64,000 nt of DNA from Roseivirga misakiensis. GTDB taxonomy: Bacteria; Bacteroidota; Bacteroidia; Cytophagales; Cyclobacteriaceae. Positions 36,254 to 45,779 of the stretch are shown piece by piece (the stretch's first letter is position 1; every line of letters begins with the position of its first letter). The stretch lies in the NCBI RefSeq assembly GCF_001747105.1, contig NZ_MDGQ01000005.1, forward strand, positions 1,178,001 through 1,242,000, given 5' to 3'. The notes below the pieces were generated by a model, which ran no database searches, was not told where the DNA came from, and was given only the letters and a program-made list of their open reading frames with translations. Made by a program: the position numbers and the translations under genes.

Positions 36254-36487
36254 CTACTTTCTTTGGTTCATTTTTAGGGGCTCGAGTAAATGGCCTAGTC
36301 CATTCAATTTTATTTCATAAATGGTAGAAATCTGCATGCCGAGCTTTCCAGAAGGGAAACCCTTTCCCGCAAACCATTCAAGGTAAGATATAGGGAGATC
36401 GCAAAGCGTTCTCCCTTTGTATTTTCCAAAAGGCATTTTTACAACTACCAGTTCTTTTAGAATTTGTCCGTTTGCTTTCGCTTCCAT
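36254..36487 (-). CDS. DUF3820 family small protein
   Basis: A 77-residue protein matching the DUF3820 family: the core KMPFGKYKGRTLCDLPISYLEWF is diagnostic, followed by a short helix. Members are sometimes annotated as quorum-sensing-regulated virulence factors, and related modules occur in exonuclease-type proteins; the function is uncertain. It converges with the serine hydrolase gene with a four-base gap. Confidence 0.88.
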   Translation of the reverse strand: MEAKANGQILKELVVVKMPFGKYKGRTLCDLPISYLEWFAGKGFPSGKLGMQISTIYEIKLNGLGHLLEPLKMNQRK

Positions 36488-36691
36488 TCAAGTCAAAAAT
36501 AGAAATCTTGATGAAGCTATTCTAATCTAAGTTGGTGAACAGGGTTTTCTCGGTTTAGAAATTTTCTAAAGTCAGCGACTTGGTTTTTGTGAATTGCCGT
36601 GAAAGGGTTGTGATATAGGTAGTTAGTGAATTGTCGATTTTTAGAATCCTTTCGATTTACCTATTTTCATTTGTCAAAAATTTTTTAAGCT

Positions 36692-37612
36692 ATGCCAAAA
36701 ACCAATATTCAACGATCAAAGCAGATCAATGCACCTGTCGAAAAAGTTTTCCCTTTACTGAATGATTTTAACCACTGGCCTGCATGGTCGCCTTGGTTAA
36801 TTATGGAACCTGGTGTTTCTGTTACAGTTCGAGAAGACGCAAAGTATTACAAATGGAAAGGTAATCGGACGGGGCAGGGTAATATGACGATCACGGGTGA
36901 AGTGCCCAATGAGTCGATTGACTATGATCTAGAATTCTTGACACCATGGAAATCTCAAGCAAAAGTGAGGTTTGAACTTAAGCCTAACGCCGACGGATGT
37001 GAGGTGACTTGGTACATGTTTGGTAGCCTACCTTTTTTCATGTTTTGGATGAAAAAGATGATGGAGGCGTTTGTAGGTATGGATTATGAAAGAGGGCTTA
37101 ACCTCTTAAAAGAATATGCTGAAGATGGTGCGGTTAAGTCTAAACTTGAATTTAAGGGTGAGACTAGTTTTGAAGGGACACATTATGTTGGTGTGAACTC
37201 TACTTGTAATATGGATCGTATTGGTGAGCAAATGGCAAATGACTTTGGTAAGCTTCATGGCTTTATGCAGGGGAATGAAGGTGTGACATTTGGCAATGCA
37301 TTTTGTATTTATCATAAATGGGATATGGTAAAAGGCCAAGTGAATTACACTGCGTGTATTGGAACAGATGGCGCCGTGAGTACATCGAATGGATTAACTA
37401 CTGGACAAGTGCCAGCATCAAAGATGTATGTACTGCGGCATGTTGGACCTTATGAGCACCTTGGTAATGCATGGAGTACGCTTGAGTCAATGAAGAGAGC
37501 CAAAGAGTTTAAACACGCTAAGGGGATACATCCTTTTGAGGTTTATGTGAATGATCCACAAGAAGTATCACCAGAAGATTTAATAACAGATGTCTATTTT
37601 GCTATAAAATAA
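36692..37612 (+). CDS. SRPBCC and GyrI-like effector-binding protein
   Basis: A 306-residue cytoplasmic fusion. Residues ~1-150 are an SRPBCC (polyketide cyclase-like) ligand-binding fold (INAPVEKVFPLLNDFNHWPA, ITGEVPNESIDYDLEF, GCEVTWYMFGSLPFF). Residues ~158-306 are a GyrI-like/AraC-effector domain (YVGVNSTCNMDRIGEQMAND, and YVLRHVGPYEHLGNAWSTLE, DLITDVYFAI at the end). Both domains bind small hydrophobic molecules; no DNA-binding domain is present. A long terminator hairpin follows, which contains the first hipBA operator-like repeat. Confidence 0.9.
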   Translation: MPKTNIQRSKQINAPVEKVFPLLNDFNHWPAWSPWLIMEPGVSVTVREDAKYYKWKGNRTGQGNMTITGEVPNESIDYDLEFLTPWKSQAKVRFELKPNADGCEVTWYMFGSLPFFMFWMKKMMEAFVGMDYERGLNLLKEYAEDGAVKSKLEFKGETSFEGTHYVGVNSTCNMDRIGEQMANDFGKLHGFMQGNEGVTFGNAFCIYHKWDMVKGQVNYTACIGTDGAVSTSNGLTTGQVPASKMYVLRHVGPYEHLGNAWSTLESMKRAKEFKHAKGIHPFEVYVNDPQEVSPEDLITDVYFAIK

Positions 37613-37634
37613 TCAAGTTAAATTATAATTTGAG

Positions 37635-37679
37635 AACACCCTATTATACCTATAAATATAGGTGTAATGGGGTGTTTTT
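37635..37679 (+). terminator. Long intrinsic terminator sharing a hipBA operator-like site
   Basis: An 18-pair stem (37636-37653 with 37658-37675, two G-U) capped by an AAAT loop and followed by TTTT. It ends the SRPBCC gene. Its apex, ACCTATAAATATAGGT at 37648-37663, is the first member of the repeat series in front of hipB. Confidence 0.88.
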
Positions 37680-37788
37680 ACGTTTAAAATCTATAAATAT
37701 GGGTGTAGTTGATTTGAATTTACGATATAATACCCCTACATTTAGGTGTTAGGGTTGATTTGTGAGTTTAAAACCTAAAAATATAGGT
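37648..37788. repeat. Four phased operator-like palindromes upstream of hipB
   Basis: A 16-base palindrome ACCTATAAATATAGGT recurs four times: 37648-37663 (perfect), 37689-37704 (14 of 16), 37732-37747 (12 of 16) and 37773-37788 (15 of 16, directly before the hipB ATG). Start-to-start spacings are 41, 43 and 41 bases, about four helix turns. The third copy overlaps a likely promoter (TTTG at 37713-37716, TACATTTA at 37737-37744). The pattern fits HipB autorepression by cooperative binding, since HipB dimers bind inverted repeats. Confidence 0.75.
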
Positions 37789-38094
37789 ATGAATTGGAAA
37801 AGAATGACGGACCAAGCAATTATAGAAGTGCTTGGAGAAAGGGTTAAACAGCAAAGGATAAATAAGCGGTATACACAAAAAGAACTGGCAGAAATTGCTG
37901 GAGTAAATACTAATACCATCCAGAATATAGAATATGGGCGTTCTGTAAGTCTTAGCATCTTTATTCAGGTGTTAAGGGCGTTAAAGTTATTAGATCAGCT
38001 TGACTCATTTCTCCCAGACCAAGGCCCCAGCCCAATGATGGTGATGGAAGAACAGGCTCAATATCAAAAAAGGGTACGTAAACCGAAGAAATAA
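37789..38094 (+). CDS. hipB: HipB-type antitoxin, XRE-family regulator
   Basis: A 101-residue protein with a Cro/C1 helix-turn-helix at about 20-70 (LGERVKQQRINKRYTQKELA, then NTIQNIEYGRSVSLSIFIQV). The C-terminal ~25 residues are basic. The ATG at 37789, immediately after the fourth operator-like palindrome, is preferred over GTG at 37762, whose extra residues would be encoded by the operator itself. The next gene starts two bases after the stop and encodes a HipA kinase, so this is the antitoxin and autorepressor of the module. Symbol is by role and position. Confidence 0.9.
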   Translation: MNWKRMTDQAIIEVLGERVKQQRINKRYTQKELAEIAGVNTNTIQNIEYGRSVSLSIFIQVLRALKLLDQLDSFLPDQGPSPMMVMEEQAQYQKRVRKPKK

Positions 38095-38096
38095 TA

Positions 38097-39392
38097 ATGG
38101 CTGTTATCAGGGTGAAAATATGGGATGAACTGGTAGGAGCGGTTCTTTGGGACGAACGTCGACAGGCGGCTTCTTTCGAGTTTGCATCATCTTTCGTAAG
38201 CAAAGGTATCGACTTGGCACCTTTAACCATGCCATTAGGGGATTTACAACGGGGAGAACGGCTTTTTTCATTCCCAAACTTGAATCCTAATACTTATAGT
38301 GGATTACCCGGCTTGTTATCTGATTCATTGCCCGATGCTTTTGGAAATCAAGTAATTCGTTCTTGGCTGAGTTCCTACAGAAGGTCAGCTGAATCCATTA
38401 ACCCCATTGAAAAATTGAGCTATGTTGGTGTACGCGGCATGGGTGCTTTAGAGTTTGAACCTTCAAGTACTCCTTTTGGTAAGCAAACGCGAGATATAGC
38501 AGTAGAGTCTTTACTCACGCTGACTAACAAGGTGCTAGATGACAGGCAGTCTTTAAACCTTAACCTGAGCAAGGATGAGGAAAAAGCCATGAAAGACTTA
38601 ATTAGAGTTGGTACATCTGCCGGTGGTCAGCGTCCCAAAGCGATTATTGGGCTCAATGAAAAGACTCACAAGATTAAATCTGGGCAGTTTCTTTTACCAA
38701 AAGACTTTTCCTACTACATCTTAAAGTTTGACGGAGTGGATGCTGGTGGATTAGGTGATCCGGTTGGTTATGGTAGAATTGAAATGGCTTATTATTTAAT
38801 GGCCAAAGCCTGTGGTATAGAAATGATGCCCAGTAGATTATTAGAAGAAAATGGTCGAGCTCATTTTATGACTAAACGTTTTGACCGTGGGCGTACTGGA
38901 GAAAAGGTTCACATGCAGACGCTATGCGCAATGGCACATTATGATTTTATGCAACCAGCGGCGTATGGCTATGAAGATGCAATGGCCGATATGCGTGAAT
39001 TGGGCTTGCCTTATCATGATTTTGAGCAACAATACATCAGGATGCTATTTAACGTGATTGCTCGTAATCAAGATGATCACACCAAGAATATAGCTTTCTT
39101 GCTTGAAAAAGGAGGGGAATGGAGGCTATCGCCAGCCTATGACGTGAATTGGGCATTCAACCCTAACGGACAATGGACAAGTTCGCATCAAATGACTATT
39201 AAAGGAAAACGCTCTAATTTTTCACAAAGTGATTTAATCGAATTTGGTAAGGAACAGTCCATCAAGAATCCTGAGGAACATCTGGACAGGGTGAAAAACA
39301 TTGTTGGCAATTGGTCTGATTATGCAAAAGAGACGGGCGTTTCTAATGATAGAATCAGCGCCATTGGTAAAACTCACAGACTTAACCTCTAA
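38097..39392 (+). CDS. hipA: HipA-family serine/threonine kinase toxin
   Basis: A 431-residue HipA-type kinase. The N-terminal HipA domain spans about 1-110; the P-loop region VGTSAGGQRPKA is at 171-182, with Ser174 placed where E. coli HipA autophosphorylates. The catalytic core NQDDHTKN is at 324-331 (Asp326 and Asn331 matching D309/N314) and the metal-binding SPAYD ends at Asp349. All key residues are present, so it should be active. HipA phosphorylates glutamyl-tRNA synthetase in E. coli and causes persistence; here the target is inferred only. It forms a tight operon with hipB. Confidence 0.95.
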   Translation: MAVIRVKIWDELVGAVLWDERRQAASFEFASSFVSKGIDLAPLTMPLGDLQRGERLFSFPNLNPNTYSGLPGLLSDSLPDAFGNQVIRSWLSSYRRSAESINPIEKLSYVGVRGMGALEFEPSSTPFGKQTRDIAVESLLTLTNKVLDDRQSLNLNLSKDEEKAMKDLIRVGTSAGGQRPKAIIGLNEKTHKIKSGQFLLPKDFSYYILKFDGVDAGGLGDPVGYGRIEMAYYLMAKACGIEMMPSRLLEENGRAHFMTKRFDRGRTGEKVHMQTLCAMAHYDFMQPAAYGYEDAMADMRELGLPYHDFEQQYIRMLFNVIARNQDDHTKNIAFLLEKGGEWRLSPAYDVNWAFNPNGQWTSSHQMTIKGKRSNFSQSDLIEFGKEQSIKNPEEHLDRVKNIVGNWSDYAKETGVSNDRISAIGKTHRLNL

Positions 39393-39404
39393 TAAATGTT
39401 TAAC

Positions 39405-39430
39405 AGCCAATTAATCCTTAAAAATTGGCT
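39405..39430. terminator. Possible shared hairpin between hipA and tolC-like genes
   Basis: Eight-base arms AGCCAATT/AATTGGCT around a ten-base loop, partly inside the last codons of the TolC-like gene and just after hipA. No T-run follows on either strand, so its terminator role is doubtful. Confidence 0.3.
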
Positions 39431-40737
39431 TCTTGAATCTTACCGATCAATTGGAAAAGTGTCAGTTCAGCGAGTTTTGCATCATATCTGGCTTGAATTA
39501 GACTAATACGTGCATTGAGTAAGTTGCTTTGTGCGGTTCTGAAATCAATTGATGTCACTCTTCCCAATTTGAATTGTTCCTTTGTTCTTTCGAAGTTTAA
39601 TTCATTCGTTTTGAGATTATTCATTTGAGCTCGGACATTAAAAGCTCGATTTTCATAATCTGCCCACGCATTTTCAAAATTTAGGCTGATTTGCTCGGTG
39701 GTTTGAGCTAATAAAAGTTCTTGTGAATCTCTACTGACTCTAGTATTTCTAATGGCTGTTTGTGACGCACCACCGTCAAACAAATTCCATGATAAATTTG
39801 CACCATAAGACACGCCTCTAGTGGTACTTGAAATTAAGAATGAAGCAGGGTTATTGTTTCCCAATCGGTAGTTATAAGATCCATTTAAACTTAGAGTAGG
39901 TAAGAATCGCGCTTTATTAATTTGCTCGTCGTATTCAGAAATAAGTATTCCCGAACGCGCTAAGGCCAATTGAACATTGCCCGTTTTCAATGCTTCTTCT
40001 AAAGTTTCTCTCTGCAAATTATTTTGGAATAGCAGGGTAGTGTCTACATCATAGTCATCATCAATACTATTGGCTAGGACTAAGTTTAGATTTCGCTTAG
40101 CGTTGCCTAGGGTTTGTACTGCATTCAAATAATTGATGCTATCATTATTAATATCAACTTCTGCGTTTGACACGTCCAGTCGCGTACTTCGACCATATTC
40201 AAAGCCATAATTAGTCCTTACAAGCCGTTCTTTTGATATTTCTAATGTTTCTTTCAGGCTTTCTACTTGTAATTGGTTTCTGGCTACATCGTAGTAAGCA
40301 TTGAATAGGTTGAATAGGGTGGTCTCAAGTGTTGCCTTTGCATTTAATTGCGCAATATTGAGGTTTTCTTTGTTACGCTCGAGGTTATATTTCCTATTAA
40401 AACCATCAAAAAGGACGTAGTTCAAGTTTAGATTTGCGGTTCTATTGTCCGATTTTGCTCCGTTGATATCTGTTGGATCGCCGCTTCTAAATACTGCGCT
40501 AATGCTTTCGCTGTTGTAGGTTATTCCTGCAGTACCATTTAATGTTGGCAAGTAACCTGTATTGAGAATACTCGTATTGTTCTCGGCAATTTTGATGTCG
40601 TTTTCCGATAAACGAATGTCAAAATTATTCTCCATGACCAGTCGTATGGCCTCAGCTTTTGATAAAGGATTCTGAGCGCTTAACTGGAGACTAAAGCCTA
40701 AGCTTAGGCAAAAAATAATCAAGCTCTTCTTAGTCAT
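39418..40737 (-). CDS. TolC family outer-membrane efflux protein
   Basis: A 439-residue outer-membrane channel with a signal peptide (cut near LSAQ, 22). The long helical repeats of OEP domains are visible (NFDIRLSENDIKIAENNTSI, RTNYGFEYGRSTRLDVSNAE, KEQFKLGRVTSIDFRTAQSN). It is the last gene of a three-gene RND efflux operon, overlapping the pump gene by eight bases. It should form the exit duct for the substrate moved by the pump. Confidence 0.93.
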   Translation of the reverse strand: MTKKSLIIFCLSLGFSLQLSAQNPLSKAEAIRLVMENNFDIRLSENDIKIAENNTSILNTGYLPTLNGTAGITYNSESISAVFRSGDPTDINGAKSDNRTANLNLNYVLFDGFNRKYNLERNKENLNIAQLNAKATLETTLFNLFNAYYDVARNQLQVESLKETLEISKERLVRTNYGFEYGRSTRLDVSNAEVDINNDSINYLNAVQTLGNAKRNLNLVLANSIDDDYDVDTTLLFQNNLQRETLEEALKTGNVQLALARSGILISEYDEQINKARFLPTLSLNGSYNYRLGNNNPASFLISSTTRGVSYGANLSWNLFDGGASQTAIRNTRVSRDSQELLLAQTTEQISLNFENAWADYENRAFNVRAQMNNLKTNELNFERTKEQFKLGRVTSIDFRTAQSNLLNARISLIQARYDAKLAELTLFQLIGKIQEANF

Positions 40738-43700
40738 GAACTTCAGTTTTTAATTCAATAATTGCTCTTTCCACTTGCTCTTTCGGGACTTTCTGACCAC
40801 TTACAAGCCATTTCGTACCTACTTTGAGGTTGTTAGCCAATGATAAGTAGATTGGTAGAATCACAAGCGTTAAAACTGTGGCTACTCCAATGCCATAGGC
40901 AATAGAAATTGCCATTGGAATTAGAAATTGCGCTTGTCTACTGGTTTCAAAAATTAGCGGTGCTAGTCCAGCGATCGTCGTTAGTGATGTTAAGAAAATT
41001 GCTCTAAAACGAGATTTAGATGCTTCGTAAAGTGCTACATCGAATGACATACCATCTTTTAGGTAGCTATTAAACTTCCCGATCAGAACCAATCCATCAT
41101 TAACCATAATTCCGATGAGTGCTATAATACCCAACCATGATAATATGTTAATCGGGAAACCATGGATATAGTGGCCCCAAACAACCCCAATTAAACTTAA
41201 TGGAATGAGTAGGAGGAGTAATAATGGCTGATCGTATGATCTGAAAGTAAAGGCAATGGTCATATAAATGAGGATGATGACCACAGGTACCACCGTATTA
41301 ACCGAAGCTAACAATTTGTTTTGTTCTCTTTTTTGCCCATCAAAAAGTGCTGATACAGAAGGGTATTGTGACAAGATAGCTGGCATGACATTTTCCTTAA
41401 TGTCAGCAAGAATATCTGGGGCACTTTCTGATGGATCGGAAAGGTCAGCTAGTATTTGAACCTCTCTTCTTCCATTCAAATGGTTGATCGAAATTTCGCC
41501 TCTTTCTATACTATAGTTAGCGATTTCGGCAAATGGTACTCTTGTGCCATCTGGTGTGGCAATCTTCATTTCATCGAGTCTTGTCAAACTCGATCTATTT
41601 TCTGCATCATATCGAACCCAAACACGAATTTCGTCTTGTCCTCTCTGAAATCTTTGTGCTTGAAAACCAAAGAATCCATTACGAACCTGAGACATTACGT
41701 CTTGCGTATTTAAACCCAATAGATATGCTTTTTCTTTCAGTACAATGTTGATTTCCTTTATGCCCAAGGGATCATTATCTGTAATATCCTTGAGTAAGGC
41801 ATTGTTTTGCATTGCTGTTTTTAGCTCCGCCTTTGCTGACTTTAGTTCTTGAATGTTGCTCCCCAGAAGGGAGATTGAGATTGGGCTTCCTCCGAAATTT
41901 CGACCACCACCATAAGTTAGTGCTTCTACGCCATAAACAGGCCCCATCGATTTTCTAATAGCATTACCAATATCCGTTGAAGGAAAGTCTCTTAACTCGC
42001 CTGGGAGTAAATTGATGCTCAAGGAACCATTTCCTGTCCCGGGGCCGAGTCTTTTGATTACATTTTGAATTACTTGCCTATTATCAGTCTGGCGAGCGGT
42101 GAAATCTTCGTTTACTTCCCAAGTTTTTTCTTCAATTACCGTTAGGATTGAATCCGTGATATCCACACTAGTACCTTCTGGCATCTTGAGCGTAATGCTG
42201 ACTTGATCACTGGCAATTTGAGGGAAGAAGGTTGTTCTTACCATACCACCTCCAATGGCACCAATGGTTAGTATTAAGATGGAAAAGGCAACCGCTAAAG
42301 TGAGGAACCTATTATTGAGTGCAAAACGCAGAAATCTAGCGTAAATACGATCTCTTAATACACTAATAATTCTATCGCCAAACTTGTTGACTTCTCTGAG
42401 TTTGCTAAAAACACGATTTAATCCACCTACTTTTTTCTCTGGGTTTTCTTTCGTTAGAGCTCTCGAATGGGCGATGTGAGCGGGCAATATGATCAATGCT
42501 TCTACAAGAGAAACTGACAGGGTTAGAATTACTACGATGGAAACTTCACCAAAGAACTCTCCAATTCTACCATCTAGGAATAAGAATGTACTAAACGCTA
42601 ACAGCGTCGTCAGAATGGCCGATACGATCGGAGGAACAACTTCCATTGTGCCATCGATGGCGGCTTGAACTCTATTTTTTCCTTTTTCGTAATGCTGATA
42701 AATGTTTTCGGCAATAACGATTCCGTCATCAACAAGAATACCAATGACGATGATCATGCCAAATAATGACAGGATATTGATGGTCACCGACATGCCTGGC
42801 GCGAATATGAACATACCTAAAAAGGCTACAGGTATACCGATGGCTACCCAGAATGCAAGTCGCGTATTTAGGAATAGGGATAAGAATATTAGAACGAGTG
42901 CTACACCCATTCCTGCGTTTTCAATTAACAACCAAGTTCTTTGCGAAAGACTTATAGAAGTGTCGTTTACAATGTCTAGCCTTGCATTAGTGTATCGTTG
43001 GTTGAATTCTTCTGCATAGTTTCTAACGTTTTCGGCGGTAGATAATAGGTCTTCATCATTAGTATTACTTATGCTAATGTTTACTGAAACATCGCCATTG
43101 AAGAAACTTGCATTGGGACTTTCTGCAAATCGATCGCGTACATCTGCGATGTCTCTTAGTCGAATCACATTACCCGATGGATCGGCACGGACGATCAAAA
43201 AATCAAGCTCATTCGCTAAATAGGAGCGGGTATTTGCCCTGATAAGATACTCTTCGATGTCTGTTTTAATGTTACCACCAGAAACCAAAATATTCTCTCT
43301 TGCCACTGTTTGAGCCACCTCTTGGAAAGTCAAATTATAAGCAAGCAAGTCTTTTTCACGTACGGCAATTTCGATCTCTTCAGCAGGGTAACCAGTGATG
43401 GCTACTTGTGAGATTCCTTCTATACCTCTTAGGTCATTTTCTATTTCTCTTGCAATTGCTTTGAGGGTAATCAGCGGGATATTATCACCGCTCAGCGCAA
43501 ATGAAACGGTCGGCCTAACACTGACTGTCTTGTTGACTACTAACGGTTCCATTCCACTTGGGTAGGACGGTACACGATCAACGGCATTCTTGACTTCTTG
43601 TACCATCAGATCGATATCTTGACCTTTTTCTATTTCAACCGATATCGTTCCAGCGTTTTCATTGCTCACAGATGTCACTCTGTCTATCCCAACAACGCCT

Positions 43701-43918
43701 TTTAAGTTGTCTTCAATTTTTAATACGATCCCTTCCTCGACTTCCAAAGGGGAGGCACCTGGGTAGGTAATGGATACATTGATGATCTTCGATTCATTCA
43801 AAGGAAAGAAAGAAGATTTCATTTTTAGTACACCGAAAATCCCGAAAGCGATGATGGCAAACATCAGAATGTTTACTGCCACGGAATACTTGATAAAGTA
43901 GGAAATAAGCTTTCTCAT
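40730..43918 (-). CDS. RND-family efflux pump
   Basis: A 1062-residue inner-membrane pump with 12 transmembrane helices and two large periplasmic loops, the AcrB/HAE-1 type architecture. Recognisable segments include SVAVNILMFAIIAFGIFGVL at the start, the VDDGIVIAENIYQHYEKGK region in TM4-5 with the proton-relay Asp pair, and VNDGLVLIGKFNSYLKDGMS near the C-terminus. It expels hydrophobic compounds or other substrates through the TolC-like channel using the proton gradient. It lies three bases after the adaptor gene and overlaps tolC-like by eight bases. Substrate is unknown. Confidence 0.95.
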   Translation of the reverse strand: MRKLISYFIKYSVAVNILMFAIIAFGIFGVLKMKSSFFPLNESKIINVSITYPGASPLEVEEGIVLKIEDNLKGVVGIDRVTSVSNENAGTISVEIEKGQDIDLMVQEVKNAVDRVPSYPSGMEPLVVNKTVSVRPTVSFALSGDNIPLITLKAIAREIENDLRGIEGISQVAITGYPAEEIEIAVREKDLLAYNLTFQEVAQTVARENILVSGGNIKTDIEEYLIRANTRSYLANELDFLIVRADPSGNVIRLRDIADVRDRFAESPNASFFNGDVSVNISISNTNDEDLLSTAENVRNYAEEFNQRYTNARLDIVNDTSISLSQRTWLLIENAGMGVALVLIFLSLFLNTRLAFWVAIGIPVAFLGMFIFAPGMSVTINILSLFGMIIVIGILVDDGIVIAENIYQHYEKGKNRVQAAIDGTMEVVPPIVSAILTTLLAFSTFLFLDGRIGEFFGEVSIVVILTLSVSLVEALIILPAHIAHSRALTKENPEKKVGGLNRVFSKLREVNKFGDRIISVLRDRIYARFLRFALNNRFLTLAVAFSILILTIGAIGGGMVRTTFFPQIASDQVSITLKMPEGTSVDITDSILTVIEEKTWEVNEDFTARQTDNRQVIQNVIKRLGPGTGNGSLSINLLPGELRDFPSTDIGNAIRKSMGPVYGVEALTYGGGRNFGGSPISISLLGSNIQELKSAKAELKTAMQNNALLKDITDNDPLGIKEINIVLKEKAYLLGLNTQDVMSQVRNGFFGFQAQRFQRGQDEIRVWVRYDAENRSSLTRLDEMKIATPDGTRVPFAEIANYSIERGEISINHLNGRREVQILADLSDPSESAPDILADIKENVMPAILSQYPSVSALFDGQKREQNKLLASVNTVVPVVIILIYMTIAFTFRSYDQPLLLLLLIPLSLIGVVWGHYIHGFPINILSWLGIIALIGIMVNDGLVLIGKFNSYLKDGMSFDVALYEASKSRFRAIFLTSLTTIAGLAPLIFETSRQAQFLIPMAISIAYGIGVATVLTLVILPIYLSLANNLKVGTKWLVSGQKVPKEQVERAIIELKTEVHD

Positions 43919-43921
43919 GGT

Positions 43922-45052
43922 TTATTTTTCTACGCTACTAGCTCCTGGTGCAATCTTAACTAACATACCGTCATAAGCTCCAGGTAATGGTCGGCTAATG
44001 ATTTGAGTACCATCTTCTAGGCCTTTGACAATAGCTGTTTTGTCAGTGAAATAGACAGCGTTTACGGCCTTGGTCGTAATTTTACCGTCTTCTACAGCAA
44101 AAATCTCAGTTTCATTGTTGAGTAAGTTCCTTGGTATCTCTAGGGCGTCCTTTTCCGATCTTGCTGCAATATTTGCTTCTAGGTACATACCTTCTATAAG
44201 GCCATTTCCTTGCACCCCGATAAATACCTTAACAGTTTGGGTACTTTGGTCAAGTCTACCGTTAACTCTTCTTACAACTCCTTGCCATTCGTTAGTCCCA
44301 CTCAGATCACTAAGCGCTACTCTTTTGCCTACTCTAAGTATATCGATGTACTCTTGATTTACATCTACCTCGAGTTCAAAATCATTGAGAGAAACAAATT
44401 CGCCTAACTTTTGACCAGACCTGATCAGTGTACCTGGATTTACAAGGGATTCCGTGAGGATACCGCTAAATGGCGCCGAAATCTGGTATTTACGATAGCG
44501 CTCCTCTAAATTCTTGATATTATAATAAGTGGTGACTATCTGTCGGCCATTTACAAAATACTTTTCCTTGTCATTAACTGGTTCTGGTAGTTCTTCCAAG
44601 TCCTCATTCAAATCAAAGTTTTGAAGGTATGTTTCCCAGTTTTGGAATGATTCAGGGTAATCAAACTTCAAATCAGGCATCATACCCGTGATGATATCAT
44701 ATAAGGTAGATCGTTGCGCTAATAGGCTTGTGTAGAACTCTCGACTATCGATATCTAGCAGTACTTGATCCTTTTGGTAAGTCTGTCCCGCTTTGAAGGG
44801 GAGTTCAGCTTCTTTGAAAATACCTTGGACCTCTGAAAAAAGCTCAATTTTCCGCGAGGCAACCAAGTTGCCACTTGCTTTTACCACTATTGGGACTTCA
44901 GTATTTAAAACGGATTGAGTGAAAACGGTTTTAACAGTTTTGGGGACCTCTCGAACCACCCTTTTATTATTATCGATAAGTGTTTTAGCTACATAGCCGG
45001 CACCTACTAAAAAAATGAGCCCTAAAACGACTCCAATAATCTTTCTTACCAT
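43922..45052 (-). CDS. RND efflux periplasmic adaptor (HlyD-like)
   Basis: A 376-residue membrane-fusion protein from the ATG at 45050-45052, which starts a single anchor helix (MVRKIIGVVLGLIFLVGAGY). An ATG at 45077-45079 would add nine residues. A lipoyl/barrel-sandwich core (VVKASGNLVASRKIELFSEV and QISAPFSGILTESLVNPGTL) encloses a helical hairpin, followed by beta-barrel and membrane-proximal domains. It is the first gene of the operon adaptor-pump-TolC, all on the minus strand with almost no gaps, and bridges the pump to the channel. Confidence 0.93.
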   Translation of the reverse strand: MVRKIIGVVLGLIFLVGAGYVAKTLIDNNKRVVREVPKTVKTVFTQSVLNTEVPIVVKASGNLVASRKIELFSEVQGIFKEAELPFKAGQTYQKDQVLLDIDSREFYTSLLAQRSTLYDIITGMMPDLKFDYPESFQNWETYLQNFDLNEDLEELPEPVNDKEKYFVNGRQIVTTYYNIKNLEERYRKYQISAPFSGILTESLVNPGTLIRSGQKLGEFVSLNDFELEVDVNQEYIDILRVGKRVALSDLSGTNEWQGVVRRVNGRLDQSTQTVKVFIGVQGNGLIEGMYLEANIAARSEKDALEIPRNLLNNETEIFAVEDGKITTKAVNAVYFTDKTAIVKGLEDGTQIISRPLPGAYDGMLVKIAPGASSVEK

Positions 45053-45228
45053 GGTTTGTTGCTTCGCTGAAATGTACAATGCATTTCCTGCATAAAATGT
45101 TCAGCGATTTGCTGTTTTTTAGTTGAATCTTACATGAATGGGAGGCGAAAAAGCCCAAAAGGTTTAAGCCAAAAATCAATAAAGATTTAAGTGGCATTAT
45201 TACGGTAAGAAAGGTCTATTCCTTCTTT

Positions 45229-45621
45229 TTAACCGTTTTTTCTCATGACTGTGATTTTATAAATGAGTTCATCTTTTACTTCATAGATAACTACCAACTC
45301 TATAAGATCTTGGCTCCCCATTCGCCCGGTAATGAGCTCATGATCTATGACCTGATGACCAAGCACAATTCTGTTTTTGAGTACGGAGTTTAGTTTAGGT
45401 GATTTTTCGAAAAGGTTGGTATATAACTCCCTTACTTCCTTTTCGCCTTGCGCTAAAAGTTTACCATCCGAAAAATTGAATAACGCTACGTTTTTATCCA
45501 TCACCGACATGAACCGATCAATGTCTCTAGCATTGTAAGTATCGAGTTGCTTCTGAACAACCTGTTCCGGAGTTTGCGCTTGGTGAAACGACATGAGTAT
45601 TAAAAGTTTAAGCAAAGTCAT
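45229..45621 (-). CDS. NTF2/SnoaL-like exported protein
   Basis: A 130-residue protein with a short hydrophobic start (cut near HQAQ, 16) and an NTF2-like alpha+beta barrel: TPEQVVQKQLDTYNARDIDR, FMSVMDKNVALFNFSDGKLL and LVVIYEVKDELIYKITVMRK are typical. Such proteins bind or isomerise small molecules, or serve as enzyme partners. No catalytic pair can be assigned confidently. It lies apart from the efflux operon, with opposite neighbours on the right. Confidence 0.85.
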   Translation of the reverse strand: MTLLKLLILMSFHQAQTPEQVVQKQLDTYNARDIDRFMSVMDKNVALFNFSDGKLLAQGEKEVRELYTNLFEKSPKLNSVLKNRIVLGHQVIDHELITGRMGSQDLIELVVIYEVKDELIYKITVMRKNG

Positions 45622-45779
45622 GCTTTATAAAGGAGGAATGGTCGTCAATTGTTCAAAATGAATGAATGGTTCAAGATTTTCAATTCTGACGATGATCTAA
45701 ACTCTTTTTTTATTACCTTTTGCGGATTCAGAATCTAGGATTTACTTAGGTTCATTTTTAAAGTGTAGAAAAACAATAG

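Noticed and set aside
37106-37339. 77-residue minus-strand frame
   Set aside because: Shadow of the SRPBCC/GyrI gene with no domain sense.
37636-37788. CRISPR array
   Set aside because: Four similar units with regular spacing could suggest one, but the units are short palindromes with diverging copies, spacers are about 25-27 bases and include a terminator and promoter, and no cas gene is present.
40730-45052. Type I secretion system
   Set aside because: The middle gene is an RND pump with 12 helices and no ABC ATPase motifs, so this is a tripartite efflux pump.
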